64,000 nt of DNA from Symbiodinium natans. Taxonomy: Eukaryota > Sar > Dinophyceae > Suessiales > Symbiodiniaceae. Below, one piece after another: positions 46,685 to 55,814 of the stretch (positions are counted from its first letter, which is position 1; each line of letters opens with the position of its first letter). The position numbers and the translations under genes are program-made. Below the pieces are notes generated by a model. It worked only from the letters and a program-made list of their open reading frames with translations, had not been told where the DNA came from and did no database searches. The DNA is taken from the NCBI GenBank assembly GCA_905221605.1, contig CAJNDS010002516.1, forward strand, positions 312,001-376,000, in the 5' to 3' direction.

Positions 46685-47922
46685 ATGCCGCCCCTAACTC
46701 GCGAGGTTCTGCTTGAAATTCTCATGGAGTCGCTTTACACGCCGACCACCGTTCACTTACCGCGCGAACTCCGAGAACAGATGGCCACTCCGACCTCAGC
46801 AGACACCCCACTCGCCCCCAGGAGGCTCTCCTTTAACACAGAAGAACTTGAACCTATGGCGGAACGAAGTGTGAGGGTGGCATCACGACTATGCAGCTTT
46901 TTCCGTCAGCTGGAAAGGCACCTGGCCTGGCGCGAGGGAAGACACACTAATCTGCCCCTTGCTGCCAGCCCGCGTACCTTGGCAGGCAAGCGTAAGCACA
47001 TTGATGAAGAGTTACCTGCAGCGCAACTGCTCCCAACCATGGATTCTCTTCAGCGCCAGCAAATTATATTCCTCTCCCTCATGATCCGGAACTACACCAA
47101 TGATGGGGCAGGCTCACCATCATTCAGTACGTTTGACGCCAACCAAGCCTGCACTCTCACCTGGCATCATCTCACCAGGAGATTCTCGCAGGCGGAGCTC
47201 AATGCCGTTCTGCTCCGAACTCTGGAGCAGGCCAAGGTACTATTGCGATCAGAGTTTACCCCGCACATCAGCGGAACCTTCTGCAGATGCATTCCCAAAT
47301 TACAGCGGCAAACTGGCAAGGCGAGAAGTACTTCCCCTTAGGTCTCCAGCTGCAAGACGCTCATCAGCTAGACCTCGAAGCATATGACTTTAGAACGCTC
47401 AAACGAGCATCGCTCCAATTACGCCTCATGCAACAGCTGCGGACCATCACTGCCTCCAACCCTGAATCAGCTATCGAGCAGATTCGAGAAAGTTGGGAGT
47501 TCCTCGAACAAGACCGGGATCTCTCTAGGCTTGACTACGAGGAGTACCACTCCAAACTGAGCCCCATGATCCCGCACTATCAGGACACACTCCGAGAAAT
47601 CCTGACACTGTATCGTCTTTGGCTATCCACTCCATTGACAGAGGCAGACTTCTTATGGGTGCGCAATCTGATAGTGGGCCAGCTTCTTCCTAGAGATACT
47701 CTCCTTCGCTACTTCGCCGACAGCCTCTGGCAGCAAGTACGTCATAGATACGGCGGGGATCAAGGGGACCTGGAGCAGGCACAAGGAGTCCTCACAATCA
47801 TTTCCCCGCTCCATGACCAGGTCTTTGACGACTACAAGAACTTTGCAGTGGCGCTGACTCTACTTCTAGTTCGACACCGTCAACATCTGAAGCAGATGCT
47901 AAATGATAAAATTCGTGGTTAA
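46685..47922 (+). CDS. tandem paralogue B, two frames
   Basis: Second of the three homologues. Open from ATG 46685 to 47341, then one frame back (an in-frame ATG is present at 47287, giving a 55-base overlap) to the stop at 47922. Conserved landmarks are EVLLEILMESLY, AGKRKHIDEE (AAKRKHEEM in C), FLSLMIRNYTNDGAGS (FISQAIRDYTNDGPGQ in C), EKYFPL and LSPMIPHYQDTLREIL. The frame switch sits right after ISG, matching the switch in A, whereas C reads straight through here. Function unknown; no recognised domain. The motif 14 bases before the ATG and another 20 bases after the stop frame the ORF. Confidence 0.65.
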
Positions 47923-48156
47923 TCCACCGACAGTGCATCCAAACGAGAGAGGTCCCCTCCTGTTACTGCACTATCTTCCCGAATCGCGAAAAGTCTCGGG
48001 CATCTTGCTGCATCAGACTCATCCTTTGCAAGTTCTGCCACACTGTTGCAGCTAGTACACTCAACTGTAAGTCTTTCACTTGTCCCTATGAACCGAGGCA
48101 ATTGTCCTTGCTCAAGCTAACAAAAGAGCCAACATACGAGTGAGGTCCCCTCCTGT
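47923..48156. other. intercistronic spacer with paired motifs
   Basis: Motif copies at 47943 (20 bases after the stop) and 48137, the latter ending one base before the next ATG. Confidence 0.65.
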
Positions 48157-49450
48157 ATGAACTCGACCATGGAAGTCATTCCTCCGGTGTTAAGTCGAGA
48201 CCAGACCATGGAGGTGCTACTGGAATCCCTTTTCCTGCCGCTTCCGGTTTACCCTGTCTCTCTTTTGGAAGACTATACAGCCAGCAATCTGGAAATGGCG
48301 TCTGTACGAATCCAGGCAGAAGACGCCCTCCAGCACTCCGACCGCCAGGTACGTATAGCTTCGCGCACCTGCAGCTTCATGAAACTGCTCACGGAGAAGG
48401 TCAATTGGAGACTGGGCGACCTTCGACTCTACCTCCCCAAGACTGAGACTCGTCAGCTAGCAGCCAAACGTAAGCATGAGGAAATGATGCTCACCGAGCC
48501 TCGGGAAAACACTTTGACCTACCATAAGAGGCGCCAGCTCATCTTCATATCCCAGGCGATCCGAGACTACACGAACGACGGTCCAGGCCAGAATTCCTTT
48601 CAGCTCGGCGATGCAGAGTTTACAATCCTACGTGTCTGGACATACCTGACGCGTCACTTTGCCAAGGGAGAGGTTAACTTCATGATATCCACCACTATTT
48701 CGCACCTTCATCTCCTGATGAGGTCAGCGACGCCACGTCTGTTATCAGGCATTGAACAGTCGCAGCCATCTCTGACTCCGGGACAAGGTCAGGGCTACTT
48801 TCCTCAACAACTTGATCTACCTGAAGACCAACACTTGGATCTTCACAACTTCGACCTGCAGGCGCTCCAGCGTGCATCGATGATCTATCGTGTACAGCAA
48901 CTTCTTAAGTTGTCTCGTTCTACTACAGAAGGAGAATCACCAGTGAAAAATGGCTGGCGCTTCCAGCAACAGACGCAGCACCTCAACTCGCTGCCATACG
49001 ACAAACATCTGCAAGCCTTGCTACCCTACCTTCCTGACTACCAGGATCAAATCCGAGAGAGCCTGGTCATGTACAGACAATGGCTCCTACGCGAACTCAC
49101 TGCCGAAGAGATCACCTGGCTCCGTGACGCAGTTTCAGAGTCAGTTATCTCACGAGGAGATCTCCGAGAAATTTTCGAAGAAGCTCTGCTCCGGCAGATC
49201 AACAATACGCTCCGGGCCAACGCCAGACTTCCCAATCCTGCAGACCACTCTCAGGATTTTCAAAGCAGCATGGCTCTGCGCTTCTATCAAATCATCAATC
49301 AATCCACTACATGATGCAGTATACGAAGAATACAAGCCATTTGCGATCATCTACAAGATGCTCACTCCTCTGAACCGCCAGCGTGTACAGTCCCTTCATC
49401 GAGCTCGCAAAGCAGCAAACCTAGCCTCACCTTTTCGCACGCCAGCCTAA
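48157..49450 (+). CDS. tandem paralogue C
   Basis: Third and best-preserved homologue, 385 codons from ATG 48157 to 49314 in one frame across the position where A and B switch frames. Near its end, however, the homologous C-terminal segment (LHDAVYEEYKPFAIIYKMLTP, matching FAVAL in B and ILAFKMLTP in A) is in another frame, from about 49270 to 49450, so a break of the opposite sense (one extra base) is present at 49.26-49.31 kb. Helix-rich with no recognised domain. Three adjacent diverged copies point to an expanded structural or accessory protein family. A motif copy ends one base before the ATG and another follows the second stop by nine bases. Confidence 0.7.
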
Positions 49451-49811
49451 ACAGCATTGCGAGTGAGGTCTCCTCCTGCAACGCGGAGCACCAGCTCTAT
49501 CGCAGCTCTACTGCAGCTCTTGTCCAACAAGGACAACCAGTCTACTGACCAAACAACTGAAGCAGTGGAAAAGTCACCAGCCTTTGACTTCAGCATGGCT
49601 CAGCATGTGCTGCAATCCGTGCCGCTGCCTGCCTGACAGTCTGCCTGCTGAGGCCGAACACCGATCTCGTAGCAGCCTGCAGAGACGCGCAACCTAGTAC
49701 TTACGTAGCCAATCCCCGAACCGGACAGGTGCCAGATGTATAGGTCTCTCAATTTTCACCCTCGATGCCCGCCAAGGTGTGGGACATAACCCGCACATGC
49801 GTTCGAAATGA
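49451..49811. other. 3' non-coding end of the giant element
   Basis: One final motif copy at 49460, then no ORF. The region runs into the TGGTTG-type repeat starting at about 49812, which may mark the element's 3' boundary. Confidence 0.45.
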
Positions 49812-50160
49812 AATGTGGTTATTGTGGTTGTTGTTGTGGTTGTTGTGGTTGTTGCTGTGGTGGTTGTTGTTGTTGTCGTAGTCGTAGGGTTTTTAAGGGT
49901 GGTGTTGTAGGTCGTCGCCAAAGTAGCAGGTGAGCAGGTGGTGTTGTAGTCGTCGTCATCGGAGTGGTCGTCCGCCAAAGTAGAAATGGTAGTGGTGTCG
50001 TAGTGGTCGTGGTTGGCAGTAACTGTAGCAGTAGTTGTAGGAGGGAGTAGTAGTAGCAGTGTTCGTCGCAGCAGTAGTAGTAGTACTGGTAGTGGTAGTC
50101 GTAGTAGTGGTCGTAGTCGCAGTCGAAGTCATCGTCGTCGTAAAATTGGAAGTGGTAGTG
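49812..50160. repeat. TGGTTG microsatellite passing into GTAGTR-rich repeat
   Basis: 49812-49880 is TGGTTATTGTGGTTG-type sequence like that at 31.0-31.8 and 32.6 kb. Up to about 50150 it becomes GTAGTAGTAGTGGTCGT-type imperfect triplets. Open frames here are low-complexity artefacts. Confidence 0.8.
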
Positions 50161-50289
50161 TTGGGGCTTCAGAGTTTGGGGTTTAGGTTGAAACTTCAGA
50201 TTGGTTCCAGCTTCCGAGCGAAAGGTTTCCCAGTAAACAAAGCGGGAGAGCGCGAGCCCCCATTTTGCCGTTAAGCAAAAAATCCAAGT

Positions 50290-50370
50290 TGTAGTGACAT
50301 TGTAGTGACGTTGTCGTGACGTTGTAGTGATCACTACGTCACTACAATGTCACTACAACGTCACTACAAT
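50290..50370. repeat. ~80 bp palindrome of GTAGTGAC/GTCACTAC units
   Basis: Units TTGTAGTGACATTGTAGTGAC on the left are mirrored by CACTACAATGTCACTACAA on the right, centred on GTAGTGATCACTAC at about 50324-50337. A transcript or single strand would fold into a long hairpin. Confidence 0.8.
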
Positions 50371-52250
50371 GTAATAAGTTGCCCCCTTACATATTTGTCT
50401 GACTGGCTACACACCCTCAGTTGGCCGCTCCGCTTGCATTGCTTTGCTCATGCCAGCATGATGTAGAACGTTTCAATCATGACAGCAATTTTGCAGTGTT
50501 GTCCAGCCCTGCCGTTCTTCAACTTTGAGTCTTACTTGTTAGCATGATTTTTCTGGCGGATTCGTGAATGAAATTGGAGAATCCGTGCTCGCAGCGGTGC
50601 GGGCTCTGGGTTTCACTCGTCAACCTTCCAACGTGCATGATGCAACAATCGTCGGTGTGGCCATGACGCTTCGAACGTGCAGCAAATAGTGAACGATCTC
50701 TACTTCGAGGCCACACCAGTTCTATGTTAGCCTGCTTGTCGAGTTGGCGGCTTAAACAGTCTGCATCCTTTGTTGTGTTGAGCCTTTCGCGCGCGCAAGG
50801 GTACATAAGCCGCGCGTCAGCGATGAAGGGCGCACTGATTTGCACTGCAGTCTGACACCACTCATCGCTATGGCCCTTGTCGCTAATCAGTGTCTCACAC
50901 AGACAGTTGCAGCGACCGCATCAAATCTGAGAATACTGATTTTGAATAGGATTAGAAACACAAGATAGACCTTTTTGCGCTGTGACACGCATCCGCCCGA
51001 TGGATCCAATCATTTCCCACATTGTGACCCGTAGACCCGTAGTGACCCGTAGTGACCCGTGGCGACCAGTAGTCTGTCGTAACCGCGTTGGGGGCGGTCC
51101 TCTTGATCAAGCCAAGCGCTTCACATCTTCCTTCGTAATGCGTGGATCTTGCAAGCGAGCTTGTTTTTGGGTTTCTGCTTGATTGCCGAAGCCGGTTCTT
51201 GGAGTTTCGTATACCTGCTTAATGATATTTGCCCTAGCCTCTGCCATGCTTTCAAGGGAGAGGCTTTACCGCTCGGCGGCTAGGCTGGCGTGGCGCGGAG
51301 CCTTTGAAGAGTTTGGGCGTAGTGGACCGCATATTGATACCATAGTGACCACTTTGATCCGTAGTGATCCGCAGTGACCGTAGTGACCCGTAGTGACCCG
51401 TAGTGACGCGTAGTGACGCGTAGTGACCGTTACAGCAGCACCACAAAGAACAGTCGTAAAAGCGCAGCAAACTGCAGTATGATGCAGAAGCACTTCACTG
51501 CAGAGACTCGGTGAGAGACTCGGTCTTTATGGAATCTTTTCCGGTGAAGACTGCAGTCTTTTTGGAGTCTCTTCGAAGTCTGCCTACTACTTCTACTACT
51601 GCTCTTCTACTGCTGCTACTTCTGCTTCGAGGAAAGATTGCACATTATTGAGTCATTATTGCGACATTATTGAGTCATTATTGAGTCATTGTTGGCTCAT
51701 ATTTGACTTATTCTTGAAACAAACGAAATTCTTTTTCGCTCCATTTTGACAACACAACGCGGTCACAACGCGGTCACAACGCGGTCACAACGCGGTCACA
51801 ACGCGGTCACAACGCGGTCACAACACGGTCACAGCGCGGTTGCGGTCACAATGCGGTCACAACGGTCACAACGCGGTCACAACGCGGTCACAACGCGGTC
51901 ACAATGCGGTTACAACACGGTTACAACGCGGTCACAACGCGGCTTTGTGGTGTTTTTTGGAATAAGTTACCATAAGTGGCCCCTTACATATATGTGCCCG
52001 GAGCTTGTGCGGATGGAGTGGAGGTTCCTACACGGTGGACCCCAGACTTCGACGCCGGAGAACCGCAGTGTGGATAAACCTCCATCCAGCATTTCCTTGC
52101 CTGCAAGCTGGTGCATGAGCTTGCTCTAATCGACATGAAAGTTCTGTACGAATTCCCGTCGCCAGACTATGGTTGGCCATCTCCAGCCAGGTAAAATCCA
52201 AGTTGAGTCTGGAGTTCAATTTTGAAATTTAGGTTGAACCTGGTGGAAGA
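50290..52250 (-). mobile_element. dispersed element rich in 11 bp repeats, copy 2 (inverted)
   Basis: Reverse-complement counterpart of 16.02-17.77 kb. It contains, in mirrored order, the AAGACTCAAAGTTGAAGAAC-type terminal segment (50.51 kb), the CTTTGAAGAGTTTGGGCG segment (51.30), GTAGTGACC repeats (51.36-51.43), the GACTC/GAGTC block (51.5), GAGTCATTATTG repeats (51.65), CACAACGCGGT 11-mers (51.75-51.94) and TTACCATAAGTGGCCCCTTA (51.97). Non-coding. Substitutions and length changes show it is not recent relative to copy 1. Confidence 0.6.
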
Positions 52251-52269
52251 AATGGAAAGAAAAAAAGAA

Positions 52270-52292
52270 TCCGCAACCCTTTTTGGCTCAAG
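52270..52292 (+). other. relict dinoflagellate spliced-leader sequence
   Basis: TCCGCAACCCTTTTTGGCTC continuing with AAG. The last 12 bases (TTTTGGCTCAAG) match the 3' end of the dinoflagellate spliced leader exactly and the first part matches with three substitutions and one extra T. Relict leaders in genomic DNA are known marks of mRNAs reverse-transcribed and re-inserted. No intact ORF follows, so the retrocopy, if any, is decayed. Confidence 0.55.
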
Positions 52293-53592
52293 GCCGCGTC
52301 TGCTCAAGGTGGTCAAGCCACCAAGAAAGACGTAGGAAGGATCTGATCTTTATTGCCGCAACACGATGGCAACAATCAAGAATACGCCAGGTCTGAGAAT
52401 GGTTTTAATATGCTCTGTCGGAGCAGAGTGAAAGACGGGGGTCACAAGATGCACCAACAGCGTTGCAAAGGTCCCTATGGCTGGAATGACCATGGTGGTC
52501 AGCTAAGAGGCCCAGCGGAACAAGAGTGGTGGGCGAACGACAACGCCGAAACACACGGTCACTGGATTAAAAACGTTGGAGACAACCTGAATGAAACAGC
52601 AAATCAACTTTTTTGGCATTTTCAAGCTGACGAGCGCGTTTAAACCTCTCAACTATGCTCCAGCGCGGTCGACAGCTTGAGCCGGAGGCTCTTAAATCCA
52701 GGCCCGTGGTCCAACTTGTCAACCATCGGATTTACATCTCCAGAAGCTCTAACAGGCAGCCATGCTCCGTTCTTCATCTGGTAGCGTCTTCTTATCCACC
52801 GATCCTTCAGCTTCTTCTTCGCATAAACATCTCATAAAATCGCCGATGACGTGATTGTCCTTTGTGTGGCTGGAACATTCTGAATAAGAGGAGGGTTAGC
52901 TGTGGATTGAGAGAGAAGAGGAGGAGAAGTGCAATACCATTGATGCAGAAGACATAAGGGACAGTGCTGATGCATTGGAGGCACACAAGGATACTTCCAG
53001 AACACGAACCCGAAGTGCGGTGGATCAGACGAGTAAGTTCAGGGTCAGCAAAGAAAAGAGTGGCAGGCAAAAGGCCGAGGCAAGGAAAGGACATGCCGAA
53101 GGTGCCCTCTGCGTTGTGAAAAGTGCGTCAAGAGTCCACATATCCACAACTTCCTGGCGAAACATTGGGAGTGGAAGAGGGTCACACATACAGGAAAGAG
53201 GGGAGCAGATCAAGATCTACTGGTACGCGGCCTAGTACCAGGAAAGGCTCTCCGGAAAAGAGTGAAGGAAGAGGTCAAGAATGGGTGAAGGAAGAAAAGG
53301 CCAAAGAACCTGAAAAAGGAATACTGAGATCGAAACAATAACGACGAGGGGAGGCAAAAATAAAGGATTGAAAAAACGGATAACATTTGCACGTTTCCAC
53401 ACAAGCTGGGCACCCCCAAAAAACTCAGATGTTTTGTTTGTGTTTCATTGTTCAAAAATCAGAGAAGTGGCTTCCTTACGAGCTCCTATATTGCCTCGAC
53501 CAGAAATCTCATGATCGTGCTAGTCTTCGAAACAGAGATGCACTGGAAGCAGACGAAGAGGCATTCCTCCGACGAGCTGCCGCCTTCCTTCC
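52293..53592. other. no supported gene
   Basis: Downstream of the relict leader there is an ATG at 52364 but only a short frame. Frames of 60-96 codons at 52353-53455 have no recognised domain. Part of 53040-53330 is purine-rich. Confidence 0.3.
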
Positions 53593-54985
53593 GTGGGCCT
53601 CTGGGGTGATGGAACCCCTTTAAACAGGGACCGAACCCAAGTGGTGGAAGTCCTTTCGATGAATGTCCTGAGCTGCAGCTCTAGATCGGACACTCGTTTC
53701 CCGCTCTGCCTCGTCCAGAAGCACCTCATGGTCAAAAACGCGACCTGGAATTGCATCATGGAGGTTGTGGCCTGGAGTTTTCGTTTCGCTGCTGCAGGTG
53801 TCTTCCCCAGCCATCGACACGATGGCTCACCGTGGCATGCGTGCGCGCCCGGCTTGAAGGCAAGCCCTGTCCTCGAGCGATTTTGGGGCAGGTCAGAGGT
53901 GACTGGGCATTCTTCAAGCAGACATTGTACCTGCCTGCATGGTGGCTTGGCTGATCTTGATGCTCGCAGCCAGGAGGATCATGTCGATCCTCCTAATGCA
54001 TTTGTTTGAATGTCTAAATGTTTTTTCTTATGATCAAGCTTATTTATAGTATGTGTGTAATATATTTATTGTTATATAATCCTAAGCTTAAGTAAGGAAC
54101 GAAAATAGAGGCTGCTGTTGGTGCTGCACAATGGTGCCAGATCGGGTTCACGAGGTGTCGAGCTCGGCTTTCTGGTTGCGACCCGAAAATAGACACAACC
54201 ACTGGTCAACCCTTTGTTCTTTGCAGGACAAATCCCCCCTGCTGGGGTGTCCATTTTTTAAGCTTTCAATTATTCAGCTTGATTGGCTGCATGTCTCGGA
54301 CCTGGGCATAGCTTTGGACTTTATTGGCAGCACCTTGAAATATATCTGCGACAAGCACATGCCAGGCAACAGTTTTGCTGAACGATGCCGGAATTTGCAC
54401 CGGGAGATGCGGACCTACTACGATTCCAATGAGGTAACAAGTCGAGCTCAAACCCAGCATGTTGAAGCCTGAGGGGAAACCTTTTGCAAAACTCAGGGCG
54501 AAGGCAGCTGAATCCAGGGCCCTTGTGCCCTTCGCGATGCTTCTTTGCCAGAGCCTCATGGATCCTAGCAACGAGTTCGAGCAGACCCTCTTGGCAGCAA
54601 CCCAATATTTCAATGCTTGCTACGAGCAGCTCAGCCCCCAGGTCTTCAACCAGTATACACTTGCAACGAAAGGGCCGAATTTGCCATGAGCTATGCAAGC
54701 CTGAGCTCGCAAGCTGCTGCGATGGATCTTAAGCTTTTCCGCATCAAACCGAAGCTCCACATGTTTTGTGAGCTGACCTATGCAGCCACGGTGTGTCCCT
54801 CCCGAGCCTGGACGTACCGAGACGAAGACTTTGGAGGCAAAGTGTTGCCCAGCTTGCTGCCCGAAGAGGCGGCAAAAACTCTGCTGTTGCTCTGGGCCGC
54901 AGTTTTTTTGACAAGTTCAGCACCTTGCACGATGTGCCCTGCTTGTGAAAATATGTGCATGATCATGATCGGTTGCAGATAGGAG
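53593..54985 (+). pseudogene. degraded copy of an unrecognised gene family
   Basis: Protein-like segments in changing plus-strand frames: 53593-54009 (LWGDGTPLNRDRTQVVEVL, VVAWSFRFAAAGVFPSHRHD), 54131-54472 (FFKLSIIQLDWLHVSDLGIA), 54459-54689 (FAKLRAKAAESRALVPFAML) and 54617-54982 (FRIKPKLHMFCELTYAA, WTYRDEDFGGKVLP). Together they read like one protein. An A/T-rich interruption at 54010-54130 could be an intron, and frame breaks occur at about 54.44 and 54.65 kb. The conserved look of D-W-L-H-x-x-D-L-G, PKLHMF and YRDEDFGG suggests a multicopy dinoflagellate family, but I cannot name it and no function is claimed. Confidence 0.5.
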
Positions 54986-55789
54986 CTATTGAAAGGCTCC
55001 TGCATGTGCATGCATGGTTAAGATTCTGCAGGAGCATGCATGGGAAATGCTCCTTAATAATAATAATATTTTGCATGATAAGATAAGAAGTCTCATGTGC
55101 ACGCATGTAAGATCGAGTTTTTTGATCACGAGGCTGTGTAGTGCACACAGCCTGGCACGGGAACACGATCGAGGGTTCATGGAGCGAACCATGGACCGAT
55201 CGAATGATCAGATGCAATTGCAAGCATGGAAGCATCAAATCTTGAGATGCTGCAGCTGCACCCTTTTGATCGATCACACATGTACACGTCACGCATGCAT
55301 GTTAATGATTTTTTTTAAGGTTATATATTTTCGGTGCTCTCATGAATATCCGGACATGCTGAATGAGAACAGAACTATGCCCATTTTTTTGGGGAGATGC
55401 TCCTGGCAGAGGCAGCGGGCCACGTCGTGCCTTAATGATATTTGGATGCATGAACAGTGATTCATGAGAACAAAACTATGCCCAATTTTTTGAAAAGATG
55501 TTGGGAACAGTTGCAGTAACTCACGTCGTCGCTATCTCTGCTTGCATGCCGGGGCATGCCGGTGAACCTTCCTTATTTTTGAAAAACTTCTTTAAATAAG
55601 GTCCGCACAAATCTTTCTTCATTAACGACCATTACATGATTTTAAAGCTTGCTGCCTTAAAATTTAAGGCCTAAAGGCTTTATTTACTTGCTTTTACCTT
55701 GAATTAGGGGTTTAATGCCTTGAATAAGGCTTCTTTCCCCGCTGCAGGCATTGCTTTAAGGCTTGTTTTCTTATTTAGAGTTCTTTCGG
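54986..55789. other. non-coding, with GCATGCAT-rich and AAGGCTTT-rich stretches
   Basis: 54990-55290 is rich in GCATGCAT/TGCATGCA and GATCGATC palindromes. 55620-55770 is rich in AAGGCTTT/AAAGGCC variants. No gene is supported. The retroelement remnant starts immediately after. Confidence 0.4.
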
Positions 55790-55814
55790 GCTTCTGGGGC
55801 CTTCTGCGTTTAAC

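Larger units (their letters stand above)
33404..49478 (+). promoter_or_regulatory. array of 21 copies of the CGAGTGAGGTCTCCTCCTG motif
   Basis: Starts of the 19-20 base copies, all on the plus strand. Inside ORFs: 33404, 34889, 36305, 36767, 40943, 41780. Between ORFs: 38365, 39532, 39632, 40270, 42357, 42648, 43615, 43917, 44703, 45028, 46314, 46653, 47943, 48137, 49460. Degenerate copies lie near 42558 and 44199. In 20 of 21 the core is GAGG-NNN-CCTC, a four-pair hairpin with a triloop of TCT, TCC, TCA, TTT or TCG; only 46314 breaks it. Between ORFs a copy overlaps or closely follows a stop codon (gap 0-40 bases) and usually another precedes the next ATG (gap 1-55 bases). A role in RNA processing, trans-splicing or reinitiation is inference. 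Confidence 0.8.
32750..49811 (+). mobile_element. giant multi-ORF LINE-like element with repeated intercistronic motif
   Basis: One co-oriented block: APE-type endonuclease, then RT with fingers and C19 protease-like domain, then at least seven further ORFs to 49450. It is unified by 21 copies of a 19-base motif not seen elsewhere in the window. The boundaries are estimates: the left is the non-coding leader before the endonuclease, the right the TGGTTG repeat at 49812. No terminal repeats were found, as expected for a LINE. Conventional LINEs carry one or two ORFs and end soon after the RT ORF. The nearest architectural parallel known to me is the rotifer terminons (giant Penelope/Athena elements with extra ORFs). 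Whether the downstream ORFs move with the LINE is inference from motif sharing, orientation and contiguity. Confidence 0.6.

Noticed and set aside
33404-49478. The repeated motif as a CRISPR-like array
   Set aside because: Spacing is irregular (about 100 to over 2000 bases), copies vary, and they sit at ORF borders in a eukaryotic element.
33404-49478. The motif as a ribosome-binding site
   Set aside because: AGGAGGAG appears only on the strand opposite to the ORFs, and the window shows eukaryotic features.
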